DNA from: DATFQE01 sp963739085
GTDB lineage: Bacteria > Actinomycetota > Thermoleophilia > Gaiellales > Gaiellaceae
DNA: 64,000 bases
Assembly (NCBI GenBank): GCA_963739085.1
Contig: CAVTZA010000014.1
Location: 62,001-126,000, forward strand
Direction of reading: 5' to 3'
Shown: piece after piece, positions 43,001 through 50,703 of the stretch
Layout of the letters: each line of letters starts with the position of its first letter
How positions within the stretch are numbered: the stretch's first letter is position 1
The notes under the pieces: model-generated
What the model saw: the letters and a program-made list of their open reading frames with translations, nothing else
Told to the model about the DNA's origin: nothing
Databases searched by the model: none
Made by a program: the position numbers and the translations under genes

Positions 43001-44300
43001 GCTGCTCGTCCGCGGCGAGCTCCGGCCCGGCGGGACCGAGCGCGAGTGGTGCGACCCAGACGTCCTGCGGCGCCTGCGCCGGGCCTCGCTCGCAGCCCTG
43101 CGCCGAGAGGTCGAGCCGGTCGAGCAGGCCACCCTTGGGCGCTTCCTGCCGAGCTGGCACGGCATCGACCGGCGCGCGACGCTCCGCGAGGCGCTCGTGC
43201 CTTTGCAGGCCCTCCCCCTGCCGGTCTCGCTCTGGGAGACCGAGGTCCTGCCGCGCCGCATCCCGGGCTACGCGCCCGCGCAACTCGACCAGCTCTGTGC
43301 GACCGGCGAGGTCGTCTGGATCGGGGCAGGCCTCGATCGCGTCGCCCTGTACTTCCGCGAGGACGCACCCGCGCTCGGCCGCGTGCCGGGCGCCGATCCG
43401 CCCGAGGGCGAGATCGCCGATCGTCTTCGCGAGACCCTTCGCGGCGGGGCTCAGTTCTGGTTCGACCTGCTGGCCGGGAGCGGCCTCGACGCGGAGCAGG
43501 CACTGCCCTCGCTCTGGGAGCTCGTCTGGTCGGGCGAGGTCACGAACGACGCCTGGACGCCGCTTCGCGCCGGACGCCGCTACGGGATCCCCAAGCCGGA
43601 GCGCCGCCCGCGGCGGTTCTCGCGACGCCGCGCGACGGCGGTGACAGCGACTCAAGGCCGCTGGTCGCTGACCGACCGGCTCTTCCCCGGCACGCCCGAT
43701 AGGCGGGCGCTCGCCGAGCTTCTGCTGGAGCGACGGGGGATCGTCACGCGCGACGGCGTCCGCGCCGAGGGCATCGCGGGCGGTTACAGCGCCGTCTACG
43801 GGGAGCTGAAAGCCCTCGAGACCCTCGGGCTCTGCCGCCGCGGCTACTTCGTCGAAGGGCTCGGGGGCGCGCAGTTCGCGCTCGGCGGAGCCGTCGAGCG
43901 GCTGCGCGAGCTCCGGCCGGTGGAGGACGACGACGTCACAGATGGACTCGTGTTGGCCGCGGCCGATCCCGCCCAGCCCTACGGGGCGGAGCTGCCGTGG
44001 CCCAAGCGGGCGGGTGCGCGAGCGGCACGCGTGGCGGGCGCCCACGTCGTCCTGCTCGGAGGCCGGCCGGCGCTCTTCGTCGAGCGCGGCGGCAAGTCGG
44101 TCGTCCCGCTCCGGGATCCGGAGGAGGAGTGGCTCCGACCTGCGCTCGCGGCGCTCGTCGATCACGTCAAGGCCGGGCGAGCGAAGCGGCTTGCGGTCGA
44201 GCGGTTCGACGGCGAGCCCGTGGCGGAGAGCCCGTTCCTGCCGTTGCTCGTCGAGGCCGGCTTCCTCGTCGGGCCGCGGCGCGCCGTGCTGCGTCCGTGA
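40035..44300 (+). CDS. lhr: Large ATP-dependent DNA helicase Lhr
   Basis: 1421 residues, one uninterrupted frame. The superfamily-2 core (about 1-430) has FTPATRAWFEGAFEGPTPAQ (Q motif region), APTGSGKT, TTPESLFLLL, LDEVHAVAGTKRGAH, LSATQRP, ATSSLELGIDMG and LQRVGRAGH. Then the winged-helix and Lhr-core beta domains (about 430-870), followed by the C-terminal Lhr-CTD found in bacterial long Lhr. It is a 3'-to-5' translocase that unwinds RNA:DNA hybrids, involved in repair. ATG at 40035. The LexA box just upstream suggests SOS induction. The TGA overlaps the next gene (GTGA). Confidence 0.95.
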   Translation: MSALDVFTPATRAWFEGAFEGPTPAQELGWPAIASGKHTLIQAPTGSGKTLAAFLYGIDRLNESPGEGLRLLYVSPLKALNYDVERNLRGPLAGLRSELSVAVRTGDTPQKERAAMLKTPPDILITTPESLFLLLTSRGREILGSVETIVLDEVHAVAGTKRGAHLALSVERLVRLVDRDIQRVGLSATQRPLEEIGRFVSGGRDIQLVDAGRAKELDLKVVVPVEDMREPGGSSNELIELLGSVPESPSQSIWPSIYPELLKLVEAHRSTIVFVNNRRLAERLALRLNELAEKEIARAHHGSIAREQRLEIEELLKRGEIPCLVATSSLELGIDMGAVDLVVQVESPKSVARGLQRVGRAGHTLGEISRGRIFPKFRADLLESAVVARKMRAGEIEETAIPRNPLDVLAQQIVALCADEEISVDELHTLVKRAYPFAELSRVQLENVLDMLAGRYPSDEFAELRPRIVWDRTGGLIRGRQGARKLAVTNAGTIPDRGLFGVHLVDGGGRVGELDEEMVYEARAGQTFLLGASTWRIEEITRDRVLVSPAPGVPGAVPFWKGEGVGRPYELGAAIGQASRELVALPEDKALARLGDEFLLDERAARNLLTFLQEQEAATGTVPSDRTIVVERFRDEIGDWRVCILSPFGGRVHAPWAMAVARRLRESLGLEVQSLWSDDGIALHLPDADSTPALEEILIDPNDVEELVVSELGDTALFGSRFRENAARALLIPRRRPGERTPLWQQRLKAQGLLQVARKYGSFPIILETYRECLQDVFDLPSLKRLLGGLRSRSIDYVDVETASSSPFSASLLFDYVATYMYEDDTPPAERRAQALALDRDLLRELLGQEELRDLLDADAVADVERSLAGDPRNPDELHDVLRRRGDLRVGEFDEAHAAVLETERRAIRVRVASEERLIAAEDAGRYRDALGAMPPGGLPEAFLEGGESSLRELVLRHARGRGPFTTAQANERFGRDVEPILRELEREELLVRGELRPGGTEREWCDPDVLRRLRRASLAALRREVEPVEQATLGRFLPSWHGIDRRATLREALVPLQALPLPVSLWETEVLPRRIPGYAPAQLDQLCATGEVVWIGAGLDRVALYFREDAPALGRVPGADPPEGEIADRLRETLRGGAQFWFDLLAGSGLDAEQALPSLWELVWSGEVTNDAWTPLRAGRRYGIPKPERRPRRFSRRRATAVTATQGRWSLTDRLFPGTPDRRALAELLLERRGIVTRDGVRAEGIAGGYSAVYGELKALETLGLCRRGYFVEGLGGAQFALGGAVERLRELRPVEDDDVTDGLVLAAADPAQPYGAELPWPKRAGARAARVAGAHVVLLGGRPALFVERGGKSVVPLRDPEEEWLRPALAALVDHVKAGRAKRLAVERFDGEPVAESPFLPLLVEAGFLVGPRRAVLRP

Positions 44301-44806
44301 TCGCGGACGAGGACGCGGCCGCCCTCGCCGAGATCCAGAGCGCGAGCTATCGCAACGCGCGCGGGATCAAGGCGGCGTGGCCGGAGTCGGACGCGCTCGA
44401 CGCCGCGGGCATCGCCGACCTGCTCGGGGCGCACCGCTACTGCGTGCTGGCCACCGGACGGGCAGACGGCCGCGCGCACGCGGCTCCCGTGGCCTACGTC
44501 GTCGCCGGCGGCGCGTTCTGGTTCGGCACGGTCGCCGGCCTCCGCCTGCGCAATCTCCAGGCCGGGCCCTGGGCCTCGCTGGTCGTGATGGAGGGCGACC
44601 GCGACGCCGACGAGCCGGGTGACGACCCACCACATCGAGCGCTCACCGCCGAAGGCCAGGTGTCGCTGTACGAGGGCGATGCCTTCGCCTCAGCCTTCGA
44701 GCCGCTGAGGGAGACCTGGGTCGCTCGCCACGGGCACGAGCCCGACTGGGCGGTCGCGCTCGCAGAGCTCCGGCCGAAACGCGTGTTCTCCTACGCAGGC
44801 GCCTAG
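44297..44806 (+). CDS. Pyridoxamine-5'-phosphate-oxidase-fold protein
   Basis: 169 residues, split-barrel flavin-binding fold: GAHRYCVLATGRADGRAHAAPVAYVV, FWFGTVAGLRLRNLQAGPWASLVV and a C-terminal KRVFSYAG. Relatives bind FMN, F420 or heme. The GTG start overlaps the lhr stop by four bases, so it is translationally coupled to lhr and perhaps under the same SOS control. It converges with the membrane protein gene, overlapping by 4 bp. Confidence 0.8.
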   Translation: MIADEDAAALAEIQSASYRNARGIKAAWPESDALDAAGIADLLGAHRYCVLATGRADGRAHAAPVAYVVAGGAFWFGTVAGLRLRNLQAGPWASLVVMEGDRDADEPGDDPPHRALTAEGQVSLYEGDAFASAFEPLRETWVARHGHEPDWAVALAELRPKRVFSYAGA

Positions 44807-45249
44807 CTCTCGTCCTCGGTGACGAGTGCCCCGAGGACGGCGCCGAAGAGCGCGTGCCGCCAGGTCGCCTGGACGAACGCGCGCCCGTTCGTGAGCAGGG
44901 GCGGGATCCCCCGCTCGCCGCGGGCAGGGTGGTAGCGGTCGACGAGACCGGAGAGGGGGTACAGCGCGAGGTGCTCGGCGAGCGCCATCCCGAGCGCAAG
45001 CCGGCGGGGCGTGAACCTGGGACGCGTAGCGTGACGCGCCTCGTTGAACACAAGTCCGAATGCGGCGCCGTTCGCCGCGTGGATCGTGAGCCCAACCGGC
45101 CACCAGGCGCGGCCGCGTGTGATCGCCTTCCCCAGGACGGCGACGTCCGAGTAGTCGCAGCGGAGTACCGCGCGGTCGAGCGGCTCGAGCAGAGCCCAGA
45201 CGGTCGCAGCCGCCGCGCCCGCGGCTGCTGCTCGCGCGCGCCCGCTCAC
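44803..45249 (-). CDS. Small membrane protein co-transcribed with CarH-like regulator
   Basis: 148 residues with several hydrophobic stretches: AAAGAAAATVWALLEPLDRA, VGLTIHAANGAAFGLVFNEA, LALGMALAEHLALYPLSGLV and ATWRHALFGAVLGALV, about four membrane helices with conserved-looking His and Glu. Family not recognised. GTG at 45249 overlaps the CarH-like gene stop (GTGA), so it is the second gene of that operon, which makes it a candidate light- or B12-responsive output. Confidence 0.65.
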   Translation of the reverse strand: MSGRARAAAAGAAAATVWALLEPLDRAVLRCDYSDVAVLGKAITRGRAWWPVGLTIHAANGAAFGLVFNEARHATRPRFTPRRLALGMALAEHLALYPLSGLVDRYHPARGERGIPPLLTNGRAFVQATWRHALFGAVLGALVTEDES

Positions 45250-46106
45250 ACCGCCAGCTTGCGTAGCGCGGGGACTGCCGCCGCCAGCTCGCCGCCGAGA
45301 TAGCGCGCACCGAGGGCCCGCGCGAGCTTGCGCGACGCCGACGCGCCCCCGATCACTGTCGAGGGCACGCCGTGCCTCCCCCGCATGGCCTGGAACGAGG
45401 CCTCGAGCGCCTCAGCGTGCTCGCCCATCGTCACGCTGTACGCGAGGAGGGACGCGTCGTGCTCCGCCGCGATCGCGACGGCGTCCTCGACCGGCGTCGA
45501 CTGGCCGAGGTAGATCACGTCCCACCCGTCGGCGCGGAGGAGGCAGGCGAGCATCAGCAGGCCGATCTCGTGCTGCTCGCCCGGCGCGCACGCGAGGACG
45601 GCGACGCCCCGCACGGCTCCGCGGGTCTCCGTGAGCGTCCGCTCGAGGCGTGCCCGCACGGCTGCCGTCGTCAGGTGCTCCTGTCCGACCGTCAGCTCGC
45701 CCTTCGCCCAGCCGTCGCCGATCGCGACGAGGCAGGGTCCGATCACCTCGCTCAGCGTCTGCTCCAGCGGGTAGATCGTGAAGGCGTGGTCGAGGAGCGG
45801 GGTCAAGCCCTTGCGGCGACACGAGGCCGTGGCGAGCAGCGCGTCACGCAGCTCCGCTGGGTTGCTCGGCGCCTCGCCCGGCGTGGCCGTCAGCATGGCC
45901 GCCGCCTCGCCGATGCGGTATCCCTCGCGCAGTCGCGCGGCGAGCCACTCCACGCGGCCGACGTCGTCCTCCGAGTAGCGGCGCTGGCCGCCGTCCGTGC
46001 GGGTGGGCCGGAGGACGCCGTAACGCTGCTCCCACTTGCGGAGCGTGTGCTCGCCGACCCCTGTACGGCGAGCGACGGCTGCGATGTTGAGCCCTCCGCC
46101 GGACAC
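45246..46106 (-). CDS. MerR/B12-binding regulator, CarH/LitR-like photoreceptor
   Basis: 286 residues. The MerR-type helix-turn-helix (about 5-65) is IAAVARRTGVGEHTLRKWEQRYG with RRYSEDDVGRVEWLAA. The four-helix bundle carries W133 and E143-H144, the Wx9EH motif that cradles adenosylcobalamin in CarH. The Rossmann domain has E177-x-H179-x-x-G182 (B12-ligand His) and IYLGQSTPVEDAVA. This combination marks an AdoCbl-based light sensor that leaves DNA on illumination. GTG at 46106 opens the family N-terminus. It is followed by a membrane protein gene and is divergent from nei2. Confidence 0.88.
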   Translation of the reverse strand: MSGGGLNIAAVARRTGVGEHTLRKWEQRYGVLRPTRTDGGQRRYSEDDVGRVEWLAARLREGYRIGEAAAMLTATPGEAPSNPAELRDALLATASCRRKGLTPLLDHAFTIYPLEQTLSEVIGPCLVAIGDGWAKGELTVGQEHLTTAAVRARLERTLTETRGAVRGVAVLACAPGEQHEIGLLMLACLLRADGWDVIYLGQSTPVEDAVAIAAEHDASLLAYSVTMGEHAEALEASFQAMRGRHGVPSTVIGGASASRKLARALGARYLGGELAAAVPALRKLAV

Positions 46107-46108
46107 GG

Positions 46109-46118
46109 CTTGTACAAG
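46109..46118. promoter_or_regulatory. Palindrome between CarH-like gene and nei2
   Basis: CTTGTACAAG is a perfect 10-bp palindrome directly upstream of the CarH-like GTG and 40 bp from the nei2 ATG. It contains TGTACA, compatible with the TnnACA half-site I recall for a CarH protein. Binding is inference; only one clear copy is present. Confidence 0.35.
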
Positions 46119-46157
46119 AGCATGCCTCAGAATGCGGCTCGGCGCTACGCTCGACGC

Positions 46158-46922
46158 ATGCCCGAGGGCGACGCGCTCCGTCGAGCAGCGCGACGGCTGC
46201 AGCCGCTCGTGGGCCAGCGTCTCGAGGCGGAGTCGCCGCATCCGCGGGCGGCGGTGACCGGTGTCGCGGCGCGGGTGGACGGGCTCAGGCTCGAGAGCGT
46301 GGAAGCGATCGGCAAGAACCTGCTGCTGCGCTTCGAAGGCGGAGTCGTGGTGCGGAGCCACCTGCGCATGCGCGGGCGCTGGTTCGTCCGGCCCCGAGGC
46401 GCGCCGACGTTCGGACGACCCTGGCTCGTGCTCCGTGGGGAGCGTCTCGAGGCGGTCCAGGTGAACGGGCCGGTGCTCGAGCTCCACGAGCGGGCGGTAC
46501 GCCATCTCGGCCCCGACATCCTCGCCTCGCCGCCCGCCATCGAGGGGATGATCGCGCGCTTCCGTGCCCAGCATCCGGGTCGCGAGGTCGGGGACGCGCT
46601 GCTCGACCAGCGGCTCGTGGCCGGGATCGGCAACCTGTGGAAGGCGGAGGCGCTGTGGGAGGCCCGCGTCTCCCCGTGGCGTTCGCTCGGTGACGTCGCT
46701 GACGACGAGCTGCGCGGCGTGCTGGATGAGGCGGCGCGGCTGATGCGCGGCTCGGTCGACGGCGTGCGGGGCACACGGTCCGTCTACCGCCGCGCCGGCC
46801 GGCCCTGTCCCCGCTGTGGGGAGCCCGTGCGCTCGCGCGGGCAGGGTGACGACAACCGGATCGCGTACTGGTGCCCGGTCTGCCAGCCCGGCGAGAGAGG
46901 AGTGGGGCAGGCCGAGGCGTAG
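46158..46922 (+). CDS. Fpg/Nei-family DNA glycosylase (Nei2-like)
   Basis: 254 residues. The N-terminal PEGD (Pro2 nucleophile, Glu3) is after the initiator Met; KNLLLRFEGGVVVRSHLRM holds the conserved Lys and His region; LLDQRLVAGIGNLWKAEALW is the helix-two-turn-helix; the C-terminal zinc finger CPRCGEP...YWCPVCQ has four Cys. The MPEGD start is typical of Nei. It removes oxidised pyrimidines and cuts the strand. ATG at 46158, divergent from the CarH-like gene. Confidence 0.9.
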   Translation: MPEGDALRRAARRLQPLVGQRLEAESPHPRAAVTGVAARVDGLRLESVEAIGKNLLLRFEGGVVVRSHLRMRGRWFVRPRGAPTFGRPWLVLRGERLEAVQVNGPVLELHERAVRHLGPDILASPPAIEGMIARFRAQHPGREVGDALLDQRLVAGIGNLWKAEALWEARVSPWRSLGDVADDELRGVLDEAARLMRGSVDGVRGTRSVYRRAGRPCPRCGEPVRSRGQGDDNRIAYWCPVCQPGERGVGQAEA

Positions 46923-46931
46923 GGGACGCCT

Positions 46932-48173
46932 GTGGTCGTTCGCTCGCCGCACCTGCACGCGTCCCTGCGCGCCTTCTCGCTGGGCAGCATCGCCTACCTC
47001 GCGCGCGAGGTCGACGCGGGCTCGGAGATCCCCTTCTCCTTCGAGAGCCACGACGCGCCGGGGCGGCCCACCCTGTACGAGTACCGGCCTCTCGTCCGCG
47101 AGTTCATCGAGGCGCGGAGGCAGGCGATCGCGTCGCTTCCCGACGCGCGCGCCGCGCTCGACGATCTGCGGCGCGAGCCGGCTGCAGCGATCTTCGCGCG
47201 TGCCCATGCTCGGCCGAGCGAGGGCGATCCGCTGGTCGCGTCCGTCCTGCTCCCGCTGCTCGAGGCGACCGCGGAGGGCTCGGGCGGCGCGATGTGGGAC
47301 GACGAGGCCTTCGAGCGCGCTTACGGGGAGCTGGAGCAGTCGCTCTTCGGCTCGCGGCGGCTCTACGCCGCGGTCGCTCCCGTGGTCGGCCTGTCGCTCG
47401 GCGCGGCCGCCGACCTCGGCGGCGGCATCCGGATCCGCCTCGCCGCCTCCGGCGAGCTGGCCGCGCAGAGAACAGACGCGGCGAGCCTGGCGCCGGACGG
47501 CTTCGGGCGCGAGCCCGATCGGCTCTGCGTGCTCGAGCTCGAGCAGGAGCTCCCGCAGGAGGGCGGCGAGCCGCCCGATGCCTCGGGGGAGCTGGCCGAC
47601 GCGGTGACCGCGCTGCGGCTGGCCACGGCCGGTCCGATCGCGGCCGGCCCCGTGCTGTTCGAACGGCTCGACTGGCGCCCGTACGGCATCCGGCCCGTGT
47701 TGCCCGTGGCGGCGACGGCGCCGCCGGGCGAGCCGGTCCGCCTCGACTCCTACCGCGCTGGGCTCGCGGCCGAGCTCCGGCGCCGGCTGCCGCTCGCCGA
47801 CGACGACCGCGAGCTCGGCGATGCCCTCGACCGCTTCGAGCTGGCGCTCTTCCAGAGCGAGCCGTTCCGCTCGGAACAGCTCCGCGCGTCGCTGGAGTCG
47901 CTGCTCGGCGGTGGCGACGGGCTGTTCGCCGCGACGATGCGCGCTGCTGCGCTCCTCGGCGAGAGCGGACGGGAGCGGGCCGAGGTGTTGGGTCTGCTGC
48001 GCTCTGACGGCCGGGACGCGGGCGGACAACTGCTCGACGCGGTGCGCCGGGCGCTCGTGGAGACGCTCGTGCACGGTGATCGGCGGGCGCTCGTCGGCGC
48101 GCTCGACGAGGCGCTGCTGGGCGTGCGCCCGCGGCCGGCGGCAGCGCTCGACCTCCAGTCCGCCGCGCTGTGA
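46932..48173 (+). CDS. Protein of unknown function, 413 aa
   Basis: Cytoplasmic, no signal peptide or membrane helix. Notable segments are HASLRAFSLGSIAYLAREVD, YEYRPLVREFIEARRQAI and SLEQSLFGSRRLYAAVAPVV-like central blocks, then an acidic C-terminal helical part (DRELGDALDRFELALFQSE). I recognise no family. GTG at 46932, ten bases after nei2, so probably in the same transcript. Codon use is like its neighbours. Confidence 0.6.
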   Translation: MVVRSPHLHASLRAFSLGSIAYLAREVDAGSEIPFSFESHDAPGRPTLYEYRPLVREFIEARRQAIASLPDARAALDDLRREPAAAIFARAHARPSEGDPLVASVLLPLLEATAEGSGGAMWDDEAFERAYGELEQSLFGSRRLYAAVAPVVGLSLGAAADLGGGIRIRLAASGELAAQRTDAASLAPDGFGREPDRLCVLELEQELPQEGGEPPDASGELADAVTALRLATAGPIAAGPVLFERLDWRPYGIRPVLPVAATAPPGEPVRLDSYRAGLAAELRRRLPLADDDRELGDALDRFELALFQSEPFRSEQLRASLESLLGGGDGLFAATMRAAALLGESGRERAEVLGLLRSDGRDAGGQLLDAVRRALVETLVHGDRRALVGALDEALLGVRPRPAAALDLQSAAL

Positions 48174-48231
48174 CGATTTCGATACGAAGACGGCACAGAC
48201 ATGCGACTGCCGCCGCAGTAGCGTCGTGGCC

Positions 48232-48456
48232 GTGGACGAAGCACGCAAGGTCATCGAACGTCTGGCGCGAATCGAGTCGCTCGAGCGCAGGGGCTGCCCG
48301 GCGGACGTGATGCTCGACGAGGTTCGCGCGCTGCTGCACGAGGCGGAGGCGTGGGTGCGCGCGGAGCCGGGCGGCACCGAGGCGGCGTCCGGGGCGCTCG
48401 ACCGCTGCCGATCCGCGCTGGCAGCAGGAGTCGTGAGCTCGGAGGTGAACGCCTAG
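48232..48456 (+). CDS. Small unknown helical protein
   Basis: 74 residues, all helix-forming: ARKVIERLARIESLERRG, then CPADVMLDEVRALLHEAEAW and a C-terminal tail ending SSEVNA. One Cys. GTG at 48232 (or 48226). It lies 58 bp after the unknown 413-aa gene and upstream of parA. No family recognised; length and composition suggest a small adaptor. Confidence 0.5.
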   Translation: MDEARKVIERLARIESLERRGCPADVMLDEVRALLHEAEAWVRAEPGGTEAASGALDRCRSALAAGVVSSEVNA

Positions 48457-48586
48457 ACGAGCGTTCGAAAAACGACAATCGAAACAGCGGGTTCCGGAGG
48501 CCGGAATATGCCCATGTGCGGCGGTTTTTCGCTCACACTGTGCCTGTGAAGGAGATTGCTAGCATCGGGCGAAGGAAAGGGGCCTG
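48457..48586 (+). other. parA leader region
   Basis: 130 bp without a gene. It holds a hairpin TTCCGG-agg-CCGGAA (48492-48506), perhaps the terminator of the upstream unit, and TAGCAT at about 48552 as a weak -10. AAAGGGG six to seven bases before the ATG is the ribosome site of parA. No parS-like palindrome was seen. Confidence 0.4.
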
Positions 48587-49420
48587 ATGGGCCTCATGCG
48601 CCTTCTTCCGCGTTCGCAGGAGCGAACGCAGACTTCCCAGGAGACTCAGTTGGCAAGGGTTATCGCGTTCGCGAACCAGAAGGGTGGTGTCGCGAAGACC
48701 ACATCGACGCTCAATCTCGCTGTCGCACTCAGCGAGAAGGGCCTGCGCGTCCTGGTCGTCGACATGGACCCTCAGGGCAACCTGACCATGAGCCAGGGAC
48801 TCAACCCGGACTCGATCGAGCGCTCGATGTTCGACGTGCTCGTACACCGGCTGCCGATCGCCGAGGTCATCCACGAGCTCGAGATCGACATCGCGGTCTC
48901 GTCGATCGACCTCGCGGGCGCCGAGCTCGCCCTGTCGAGCCAGATCGGCCGCGAGCGCGCGCTCGAGAAGAGCCTCGCACCGGTCAAGGGCGCCTACGAC
49001 TACGTCCTCATCGACACGCCGCCGTCGCTCGGGCTGCTGACGATCAACGCGCTCGTCGCCTCCCATGGCGTGATCGTTCCGGTGCAGTGCGAGTACCTGT
49101 CGCTGCGCGGCCTCGTGCAGCTCGAGAACACGCTCTCGATGATCCGCGAGAACCTGAACCCGGAGGTGCAGATCGTCGGGATCCTGCCGACGATGTTCGA
49201 CGTGCGCACGCTCCATTCGAAGGAGGCCGTCGAGATCCTCACGGAGAATTTCGGCCCGCTCGTGTTCAACACGCGTATCCGCAAGACCGTCCGCTACGCC
49301 GAGGCGCCGGTGAAGGGCAGCTCGATCCTCAAGTACGACCCGAAGGGGCCGGCGGCCGAGGCGTACCGCGACCTCGCGAAGGAGGTGCTCAATGGCGCGA
49401 AAGCGCGCAAGTATGCGTGA
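48587..49420 (+). CDS. ParA/MinD-type ATPase (Soj-like)
   Basis: 277 residues. Deviant Walker A in FANQKGGVAKTTSTLNLAVAL, switch I DMDPQGNLTMSQGL, Walker B YVLIDTPPSLGLLTINAL and QCEYLSLRGLVQL. Hence a ParA (Soj) chromosome-partition ATPase rather than MinD. A 20-residue basic and polar N-terminus precedes it. The 3' end overlaps ftsZ by 29 bp. No parB follows; the partner gene here is ftsZ. Confidence 0.9.
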   Translation: MGLMRLLPRSQERTQTSQETQLARVIAFANQKGGVAKTTSTLNLAVALSEKGLRVLVVDMDPQGNLTMSQGLNPDSIERSMFDVLVHRLPIAEVIHELEIDIAVSSIDLAGAELALSSQIGRERALEKSLAPVKGAYDYVLIDTPPSLGLLTINALVASHGVIVPVQCEYLSLRGLVQLENTLSMIRENLNPEVQIVGILPTMFDVRTLHSKEAVEILTENFGPLVFNTRIRKTVRYAEAPVKGSSILKYDPKGPAAEAYRDLAKEVLNGAKARKYA

Positions 49421-50699
49421 GGGCCCGCTGGCCGAGCTCTTTCGTGCAACCGAGGCGGCCCAGAAGCAGGGCGCCGACAAGCCCAAGGACAAGGCGCGCC
49501 CGCGTCCGCGTCCCGTACCCGATCCCCCGGCCGAGCTCGAGGAGACGGTCGAGCACGCCCCGCCGTTCGTCGTCGAGCCGGACCGCGAGCCCGCCGAGGG
49601 CGCCCGCCGTCTGCTCGAGCCCCTGCCCGAGCCCGCTCCGCGCCTGCACCGGGCGCGGCGGGCCGAGTCGCCGACCTACCTCGCAGTCATCCGCGTCATC
49701 GGCGTCGGCGGCGCGGGCCTGAACGCGCTCAATCGGATGATCGACTCCGGCATCTCGGACGTCGACTTCATCGCCGTCAACACGGACATCCAACAGCTGA
49801 CGATCAGCGACGCCGAGGTGAAGGTCCACATCGGGCGCGAGCTCACCAAAGGCCTGGGCTCCGGCGCCGCCGCCGACATCGGCCGCCGGGCGGCCGAGGA
49901 GGCCTACGACCAGCTCAAGCGCATCCTGCGCGGCTCGGACATGGTCTTCGTGACGGCCGGCGAGGGTGGCGGAACCGGTTCCGGAGCGGCCCCCGTGGTC
50001 GCGCGCATCGCGCGCGAGCTCGGGGCGCTCACGGTCGGCATCGTCACGCTGCCGTTCCGCTTCGAGGGCACCAAGCGCCTCGGCCAGGCCAACGCGGGCG
50101 TCGACGAGCTCCGCGCGAACTGCGACACCGTGATCACGATCCCGAACGACCGCCTGCTCGAGGTGCTCGACCGCGAGACGTCGATGATCGACGCCTTCCG
50201 CGTGGCCGACGACGTCCTACGCCAGGGCGTGCAGGGCATCACCGACCTGATCACGATGCCGGGGCTGATCAACCTCGACTTCGCGGACGTCCGCACGATC
50301 ATGAAGGACGCGGGCTCCGCCCTCATGGGCATCGGCTTCTCGTCCAACGGGGAGAACCGCGCCCGCGAGGCGGCGGAACGCGCGCTGCGCTCACCGTTGA
50401 TCGACGCCGAGGTGACCGGGGCCAGAGGCATCCTGCTCTCGGTCGCGGGCGGAGACGACCTCACGCTCTTCGAGGTGAACGAGGCGGCCGAGGCGATCCG
50501 TCAGGCCGCGACCGACGACACGAACATCATCTTCGGCGCGACGATCGACGAGCGGCTGACCGGGCAGGTGTGGGTGACGGTGGTCGCGACGGGCCTCGGC
50601 GGGCCGAACCGACGGCGAGCGGTGCGTGACCCGAACCGGGCGCCGAGCTTCGACGACACGCTCGACACGCCGTCGTTCCTGCGAGACCGGCCGGCGTAA
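49392..50699 (+). CDS. ftsZ: Cell-division GTPase FtsZ with long N-terminal extension
   Basis: 435 residues. The GTPase/tubulin fold begins near residue 96: VIGVGGAGLNALNRMIDSGI, the T4 loop GGGTGSGAAPVVARIARELG, NDRLLEVLDRETSMIDAFRVAD, and the T7 catalytic loop NLDFADVRTIM. Residues 1-95 are an unusual polar extension (GPLAELFRATEAAQKQG, then Lys/Arg/Pro- and Glu/Pro-rich). The C-terminal peptide LDTPSFLRDR is close to the canonical D-x-P-x-F-L-R tail and the linker to it is very short. ATG at 49392 is inside parA, so coupled translation is likely. Confidence 0.93.
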   Translation: MARKRASMREGPLAELFRATEAAQKQGADKPKDKARPRPRPVPDPPAELEETVEHAPPFVVEPDREPAEGARRLLEPLPEPAPRLHRARRAESPTYLAVIRVIGVGGAGLNALNRMIDSGISDVDFIAVNTDIQQLTISDAEVKVHIGRELTKGLGSGAAADIGRRAAEEAYDQLKRILRGSDMVFVTAGEGGGTGSGAAPVVARIARELGALTVGIVTLPFRFEGTKRLGQANAGVDELRANCDTVITIPNDRLLEVLDRETSMIDAFRVADDVLRQGVQGITDLITMPGLINLDFADVRTIMKDAGSALMGIGFSSNGENRAREAAERALRSPLIDAEVTGARGILLSVAGGDDLTLFEVNEAAEAIRQAATDDTNIIFGATIDERLTGQVWVTVVATGLGGPNRRRAVRDPNRAPSFDDTLDTPSFLRDRPA

Positions 50700-50703
50700 G
50701 AGG

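Noticed and set aside
45372..46157. N-terminal extension of Nei2 over the CarH-like gene
   Set aside because: The MPEGD start at 46158 must have Pro2 as the nucleophile; everything upstream is antisense to the regulator.
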